From NCBI GenBank assembly GCA_029719485.1, contig CP120722.1, positions 4,278,001-4,342,000 of the forward strand: a stretch of DNA of 64,000 nucleotides. Reading direction: 5' to 3'. The position numbers and the translations under genes were made by a program. Source of the DNA: Kiritimatiellota bacterium B12222 (GTDB lineage Bacteria > Verrucomicrobiota > Kiritimatiellia > SS1-B-03-39 > UBA6053). This document shows, in pieces, positions 59,769 through 64,000 of the stretch; positions within the stretch are counted from its first letter, which is position 1, and each line of letters opens with the position of its first letter. Below the pieces are notes generated by a model that was not told where the DNA came from, did not search any database, and saw nothing but the letters and a program-made list of their open reading frames with translations.

Positions 59769-60606
59769 GCACGATATTATCAATCAATCTCGCGGAGGGG
59801 AATTGGACCGCCATCGCCACCAAAACGGGACGATCCTCAATATGCCCCACAGGCTCCAGCGTTTCATCGTCCACAAATTCCAAATAATCGAGTGTTCCCA
59901 AAGTAGCTTCCCTCAAAAACTCTTCCACCATAGCCCGCAAGCGTTTCACATTCCTTTCCCCAAACGTTTTTGCATCCACAATCGCCAACAAGCTTTTACG
60001 CAACACCAAGGCTTCCCCCCGTTCTGCTTCAGACAAGTTTGAATTGCGCGAACTCATCGCCAAGCCGTCCTCTTCACGTACGATGGGGCCAGAAATAATT
60101 TCCACCGGAAAATTCAAATCACGCACCATGCGTCGAATCAACCGCAGTTGTTGGGCATCTTTTTCACCAAACACCGCCAAATCAGGCAAACAAAGGTTAA
60201 ATAACTTCGCGACCACCGTCAGAACGCCCTGAAAATGAATCGGTCGACTCATCCCACAGAGGCCTTGTGACAGTTTTTGTTCCTGCACAAACACCGACGC
60301 ATCCTCCGCATAAACCTCATCGGCCTTGGGCATAAAAACCACATCCACCCCTTCCGCTTCACAATACGCTAAATCGCGTTCAATATTAGACGGATACCGA
60401 TCCAAATCTTCATTTGCACCGAATTGAGTTGGATTCACAAACAAACTCAACACCACAACTTTACTTTGCGCACGGGCGAGACGTACCAACGACAAATGCC
60501 CTTCATGCAGAAAGCCCATGGTAGGCACCAAGCCCACTATCTGCCCCTGTCGACGCCAGGTCAAAGCCATGTCCTGCATTTCCTGCGGGTCCTGAATGAC
60601 GATCAA
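59761..60606 (-). CDS. panC: Pantothenate synthetase PanC
   Basis: 281 residues. Makes pantothenate from pantoate, beta-alanine and ATP. LVPTMGFLHEGHLSLVRLA is the nucleotide-binding signature with the HxGH-type motif; VLSLFVNPTQFGANEDLDRYP, FGEKDAQQL and MSSRNSNLS are intact. The start is a TTG at 60606, supported by GGAG 9 bases upstream and by alignment to the usual N-terminus; the next ATG would cut nine residues. Last gene of a tatA-sixA-panC unit. Confidence 0.94.
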   Translation of the reverse strand: MIVIQDPQEMQDMALTWRRQGQIVGLVPTMGFLHEGHLSLVRLARAQSKVVVLSLFVNPTQFGANEDLDRYPSNIERDLAYCEAEGVDVVFMPKADEVYAEDASVFVQEQKLSQGLCGMSRPIHFQGVLTVVAKLFNLCLPDLAVFGEKDAQQLRLIRRMVRDLNFPVEIISGPIVREEDGLAMSSRNSNLSEAERGEALVLRKSLLAIVDAKTFGERNVKRLRAMVEEFLREATLGTLDYLEFVDDETLEPVGHIEDRPVLVAMAVQFPSARLIDNIVLT

Positions 60607-60609
60607 GGT

Positions 60610-61113
60610 CTAGTTCTCCAATTTTTTAGGCCATAAATTCAATTTAATCCAACCCGTATGGGGGGTTACATCCGCCCAGTCATCCACCTCAAAATCAATT
60701 TGTATAAACGCACTGGGTTTCATGTCTTCCAATTCTTCGGTTTCCGGCCGCAATAATTTGCGAGCAAAAATACTCAAACCCGGATTATGCCCCACCAGCA
60801 GCGCAATATCAGCTTTATTGGAAATTCCTTGTACCTGGGAAAACAAAGTGTCTTTATTTGCCAAATAAAGCGCTTCCGGGAACGAAACCGCCGTCTTGGT
60901 TTGTGGCCATACTTCTAAAAAATAATCCAAGGTCTCCCGTGTCCGAATAGCCGGACTGCAGATCACCCGTTTGGGAGGCGGAATCAATGAAGATAAATGA
61001 TCCGAAACCGCATCTGCTTGAATATGACCTTTTTTAGAAAGAGGACGGCCCGTATCAGACAATTCTTCCCCTTTCACCGCTTTCGCGTGACGTAATAAGT
61101 AAAGTGTTTTCAT
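60610..61113 (-). CDS. sixA: Phosphohistidine phosphatase SixA-like
   Basis: 167 residues of the histidine phosphatase superfamily: LYLLRHAKAVKGEELSDTGRPLSKKG supplies the RH catalytic motif, and LLVGHNPGLS the second histidine. SixA enzymes dephosphorylate histidines in phosphorelay or PTS proteins. It begins 3 bp after tatA and ends 3 bp before panC, so it is co-transcribed with both. Confidence 0.88.
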   Translation of the reverse strand: MKTLYLLRHAKAVKGEELSDTGRPLSKKGHIQADAVSDHLSSLIPPPKRVICSPAIRTRETLDYFLEVWPQTKTAVSFPEALYLANKDTLFSQVQGISNKADIALLVGHNPGLSIFARKLLRPETEELEDMKPSAFIQIDFEVDDWADVTPHTGWIKLNLWPKKLEN

Positions 61114-61116
61114 TAA

Positions 61117-61347
61117 TTAACCCAAGTTCCCGTCTTTAGGATCATTCACAGCTTCATCCTCTTTAGCGAGGTTCTTTAATTCCTCGTCCACTTCACGTCG
61201 TCCGCGCTTAAATTCCCCAATACTTTTCCCTATAGCCCGGGAGAGATCAGGCAATTTTTTAGGGCCAAAAAGAACAAGAATGATAACCAGAACGATAACC
61301 AGTTCCGGGATGCTAGGGGTGTATGCGAGATGTCTGAATAGGTTCAT
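61117..61347 (-). CDS. tatA: Twin-arginine translocase subunit TatA
   Basis: 76 residues from the ATG at 61347 (MNLFRHLAYTPSIPELVIV); a 13-codon longer frame is less typical. It has a short membrane helix (about 13-29), hinge LFGPKKLPDLSRAIGKSIGEFKRG and an acidic amphipathic tail. It forms the Tat pore. Divergent from tatBC with about 60 bp between starts, so the tat genes share a regulatory region but not a transcript. Confidence 0.9.
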   Translation of the reverse strand: MNLFRHLAYTPSIPELVIVLVIILVLFGPKKLPDLSRAIGKSIGEFKRGRREVDEELKNLAKEDEAVNDPKDGNLG

Positions 61348-61407
61348 AAATAAACTTGGTGTGAAAGATACTGGATCATTCCACATTTTCCGCTAAATTC
61401 AAGTTAG

Positions 61408-61740
61408 ATGTCTACACTCTTTTATTTCTCTTATATAAATTCCTTTGGTGGCTCTGCCATGGAGATGACCGTGGTCATACTTGCCGTGCTTATCCTATTT
61501 GGAGCCAAGTCCCTACCTGCAACTCTTCGTACCCTCGGCCGCTGGTCAGAACAACTGCGACAAATTTCCAAGGAAATCCAACGTGAAATTAACGATGCCG
61601 GCGAGCCCTTTCAACAAGCACGTTTGGAGTGGGAAGAAAGCACCCGAGAACATACCGTGGAAAGAACATCCATAAGACCAGATCCCGATCAACCTCAATC
61701 ACCCCTTGAACCCACCCAGGAAGACAAACATGAGGTCTGA
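61408..61740 (+). CDS. tatB: Twin-arginine translocase TatA/B-like subunit, probably TatB
   Basis: 110 residues: an N-terminal helix (about 17-33, MEMTVVILAVLILFGAKSLP), then a long helical segment (TLGRWSEQLRQISKEIQREIND) and a Pro/Glu-rich tail, as in TatB. The hinge is FGAKSLP rather than FGPxxLP. It directly precedes and overlaps tatC by 11 bp, supporting the TatB role as partner in the receptor complex. A second internal Met (residue 18) is a possible start. Confidence 0.85.
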   Translation: MSTLFYFSYINSFGGSAMEMTVVILAVLILFGAKSLPATLRTLGRWSEQLRQISKEIQREINDAGEPFQQARLEWEESTREHTVERTSIRPDPDQPQSPLEPTQEDKHEV

Positions 61741-62470
61741 AGCGGAAATGGGGATTTTAGAACATTTGGAAGAACTCAGAAAAATGATTCTGCGTTCCGC
61801 CCTGGCTATTTTTATAGGCATGCTCGTGTGCATCCCTTTCATCCGATACATTCTCAATGCCTTATTTCAGCCTTTGGTTCAACTGGGCGTTGACCCGGAT
61901 ACCTTCTTGGTCGTGCCGCAAGTGATGGGAAGCTTCAAAGTCGCGGTATCTGTAACTTTTTGGTCCGGCCTGTTACTGGCCTCCCCTTTTATGGTCTTTT
62001 TCATCGCTCAATTTGTTTTTCCGGGTTTACACGCCAATGAAAAACGGATCATCCGACGCTCCTCCTGGGCCGCCGTTTTGCTCTTTTTCGCTGGCGCAGC
62101 CATGGGATATTTTGGTACCACCCGCTATGCCCTCCAAACCCTCATTTTCGCTTTAAATGATTGGATGGGAACATCGACTGACTGGATTTTCCTCACCGAC
62201 TACATTGCCTTTGTACTCAAATTGATACTGGGCTTCGGGCTGGCCTTCGAGCTCCCATTGGTGCTACTCATGATCGGATATGCCGATCTGATTGGTAGCG
62301 ATTCTCTACGCAAATCCCGGCGGCATGTTTTGGTGGGCCTGTTAATTATGGCCATGATGCTCACCCCACCCGAACCGATTTCACAAATCATGATGGGCGG
62401 TACCCTCTACATTCTATATGAAGGCTGCATCCTGCTCATCGCACGCCACGAGAAAAAGAACGCACGGTAA
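61730..62470 (+). CDS. tatC: Sec-independent translocase TatC
   Basis: 246 residues from the ATG at 61730, which has AGGAAG six bases upstream. Six-helix TatC: EMGILEHLEELRKMILRSA with the conserved Glu-Leu-Arg start, FKVAVSVTFWSGLLLASPFM and FGLAFELPLVLLMIGYADLI are diagnostic. It recognises twin-arginine signal peptides with TatB. Completes a full tatABC set, useful for exporting folded cofactor proteins. Confidence 0.96.
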   Translation: MRSEAEMGILEHLEELRKMILRSALAIFIGMLVCIPFIRYILNALFQPLVQLGVDPDTFLVVPQVMGSFKVAVSVTFWSGLLLASPFMVFFIAQFVFPGLHANEKRIIRRSSWAAVLLFFAGAAMGYFGTTRYALQTLIFALNDWMGTSTDWIFLTDYIAFVLKLILGFGLAFELPLVLLMIGYADLIGSDSLRKSRRHVLVGLLIMAMMLTPPEPISQIMMGGTLYILYEGCILLIARHEKKNAR

Positions 62471-62479
62471 TACATAGGG

Positions 62480-62536
62480 ACTTGTCTGCCGAAAGCATGA
62501 GTCCAGCCTGTGATAACTTGCAGCCACGCCGCAAAT
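62480..62536. repeat. Short interspersed element, copy 2
   Basis: A diverged copy of the 9249-9307 element: ACTTGTCTGCCGAAAGCATGA, then CCTGTGA and GCAGCCACGCCGCAA. The right terminal repeat is lost. It lies between the convergent tatC and ABC-F genes. Confidence 0.6.
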
Positions 62537-62547
62537 TCCGCCACGCC

Positions 62548-64000
62548 TCAGCCCCCATTCAACCGCGCTTCCAACTCACCCCACCGTAAAAATAAATCAT
62601 CCATCACCAAGGGGATTTGCTCACTGCGATCAACCACCGGCTGACGATCCGCCAGCGGTAGTTGATAAAAATCAGGATCGGACATCTTTTCACCCAACGC
62701 TTCCAACTCCAACTCCAATTCTTCAATCTTCGCCGGCATCCCTTCGAGCTCACGTTTTTCCTTCCCATTTAACGGACTCTTTCTTTTCCCAGGGGCTTTC
62801 TTTCCAGACTTCTGTGTTTTGCTTTCCGTTCCCTTGCGTTGCGTAATCCAATCATCGTATCCACCGGGATACTCCTTCCAGACGCCTTCACCCTCGAAAG
62901 CCAAGGTACTGGTCACGACATTGTTGATAAATTCACGGTCATGGCTCACCAGCAACAAGGTACCTTCATACTCCACCAACAACGATTCGAGTAACTCCAG
63001 AGTTTCGATATCCAAATCATTGGTCGGCTCATCCATCACCAACACGTTGCCCGGCTTGGTAAACATCTTCGCCAATAACAATCGATTGCGCTCCCCACCA
63101 CTCAAGACCTTCACCGGCGTGCGCGCCCGAGAAGACGGAAACAGAAAATCTTCCAAATAACTGATCACATGACGCTTTTGACCATGAAACATCACATATT
63201 CATTTCCTTCCGCGACATTGTCCTGCAAACTTTTTTCCTCGTCCAATTGCATGCGATGCTGATCGAAATAGGTGATTTCCAGTCGCGTCCCCTCTTCCAC
63301 AGTTCCCTGTTGAGGCTCCAACTTGCCCAGCAATAACTTCAGTAAAGTAGATTTCCCGCAACCATTTGGCCCCAAGATTCCAATTTTATCCCCACGATTA
63401 ATCAAAAAGGACAGATCCTTCACCACCGGACCTTCCCCCCAATCATACGAAATATTTTTAGCCTCCAGCACTTTGCGACCACTGGTTTTTCCTTCCTGTA
63501 ACTGCAAGTTGGCCGTACCACTGCGTTCACGGCGCTGACTCCGCTCATCCCGCATTTTTTTCAAGGCCCGCACCCGACCTTCATTACGCGTACGCCGCGC
63601 TTTGATCCCCTGACGAATCCAGCGCTCTTCCGCCGCCAAACGTTTGTCGAACAAAGCCGACTGTTTCTCTTCCGCAGCCAACTGCTCTTCGCGACGAACC
63701 AAATAGGTATCATAACCACAAGCCCAATCACTGAGCTGCCCCCGATCCAACTCTAAAATTCGCGTCGACAACGCACGCAAGAACTGCCGATCATGAGTCA
63801 CAAACAACACCGCCCCCGTGAAACGAGGCAAGAAATTTTCCAACCAACGAATCCCTTCCAAATCCAAATGGTTGGTCGGCTCGTCTAATAACAGAATATC
63901 AGGTTCCACCACCAAAGCAGAAGCCAACAACACCCGACGCTTTTGCCCACCCGAAAAAGAATCAAACAACCCATCAGGATCCAAATCCATCTGCGACAAT
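62548..64000 (-). CDS. ABC-F family ATPase (Uup-like), N-terminus beyond window
   Basis: The 483 residues present cover the end of the first ATPase domain (SGGQKRRVLLASAL, LLLDEPTNHLDLEGI), the interdomain linker rich in Arg/Lys, the complete second ATPase (GPNGCGKST, LSGGERNRLLLAKM, VLVMDEPTNDLDIETL) and a basic linker plus C-terminal coiled coil (about 400-483) typical of Uup. The first Walker A lies off the right edge. No membrane domain, so it is a ribosome- or DNA-structure-associated ATPase, not a transporter. Confidence 0.93.
   Translation of the reverse strand, partial: LSQMDLDPDGLFDSFSGGQKRRVLLASALVVEPDILLLDEPTNHLDLEGIRWLENFLPRFTGAVLFVTHDRQFLRALSTRILELDRGQLSDWACGYDTYLVRREEQLAAEEKQSALFDKRLAAEERWIRQGIKARRTRNEGRVRALKKMRDERSQRRERSGTANLQLQEGKTSGRKVLEAKNISYDWGEGPVVKDLSFLINRGDKIGILGPNGCGKSTLLKLLLGKLEPQQGTVEEGTRLEITYFDQHRMQLDEEKSLQDNVAEGNEYVMFHGQKRHVISYLEDFLFPSSRARTPVKVLSGGERNRLLLAKMFTKPGNVLVMDEPTNDLDIETLELLESLLVEYEGTLLLVSHDREFINNVVTSTLAFEGEGVWKEYPGGYDDWITQRKGTESKTQKSGKKAPGKRKSPLNGKEKRELEGMPAKIEELELELEALGEKMSDPDFYQLPLADRQPVVDRSEQIPLVMDDLFLRWGELEARLNGG

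Noticed and set aside
1-64000. tRNA, rRNA or tmRNA genes
   Set aside because: No cloverleaf with the expected TPsiC motif or rRNA-like stretch was recognised; a tRNAscan run would be decisive.

Overview
The window carries about 60 real genes and looks like the chromosome of a Gram-negative, respiring, probably marine or saline-adapted bacterium. The best guess is Verrucomicrobiota or a close PVC relative, at moderate confidence and from gene content only. Pointers are an ECF sigma gene overlapping a Ser/Thr kinase gene, a PEP-CTERM-like exported protein, a HEAT-M23 protein, a secreted protease with an FN3 domain and a GDxNxDG-type tail, a fused cbb3 oxidase subunit CcoNO, sodium symporters and a glycine betaine transporter. 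I found no rRNA, tRNA, CRISPR array, transposase or integrase gene.

Layout. 1-4390: tripartite RND efflux operon (adaptor, pump, start of an outer-membrane lipoprotein). 4490-14252: housekeeping and envelope genes (GNAT, K+ channel, HEAT-M23 peptidase, two RecQ helicases, SNase-HhH nuclease, RlmN). 15281-19523: porin-ProVWX osmoprotectant operon. 20499-24563: exported lipoprotein, PEP-CTERM-like protein, kinase and ECF sigma factor. 25859-28291: ccoI copper ATPase. 28500-35560: an integron-type gene-cassette array with seven attC-like sites and no integrase. It holds an Abi-alpha/DUF4393 protein, two toxin-antitoxin pairs, a possible HExxH protease and several unknown genes. 37521-43823: ccoS-ccoNO-ccoQ-ccoP-ccoG-ccoH, a SafE-like gene and an Rrf2 regulator. 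43881-47438: sulfotransferase, GT4, DUF2334 and VTT-domain genes. 47673-49713: secreted protease and a STAS-like protein. 49857-55267: sulfate assimilation operon (Rrf2, cysH, cysD, cysN and a fused HemC-like/CobA-like/HemD gene). 55317-64000: phoU, a two-subunit sodium symporter, an epimerase, a DCC protein, panC, sixA, a divergent tat locus and an ABC-F ATPase cut by the window end.

Five intergenic blocks (10405-11052, 14261-15215, 19960-20350, 24780-25800, 35805-37330) and a solo copy at 58262 are built from a small vocabulary of hairpin modules. One type is a 5-bp stem with a triloop, whose stem sequence changes completely while pairing is kept. It carries a GGCTCTC tag and is usually linked to an 8-bp stem with a G-N-N-A tetraloop that shows compensatory changes. 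These modules form 67-, 68- and 385-bp tandem arrays and long inverted repeats. This is the strongest candidate for an undescribed element system.

Other signals are: a pair of TTCCGAA dyads with identical 31-bp spacing at two unrelated loci; repeated placement of the ATG 5-6 bases after a -10 box, implying leaderless transcripts; and operator dyads lying exactly between -35 and -10 boxes for higBA and the cys operon. The cassette array and repeats separate ccoI from the remaining co-oriented cco genes, which suggests insertion into an ancestral cco cluster.
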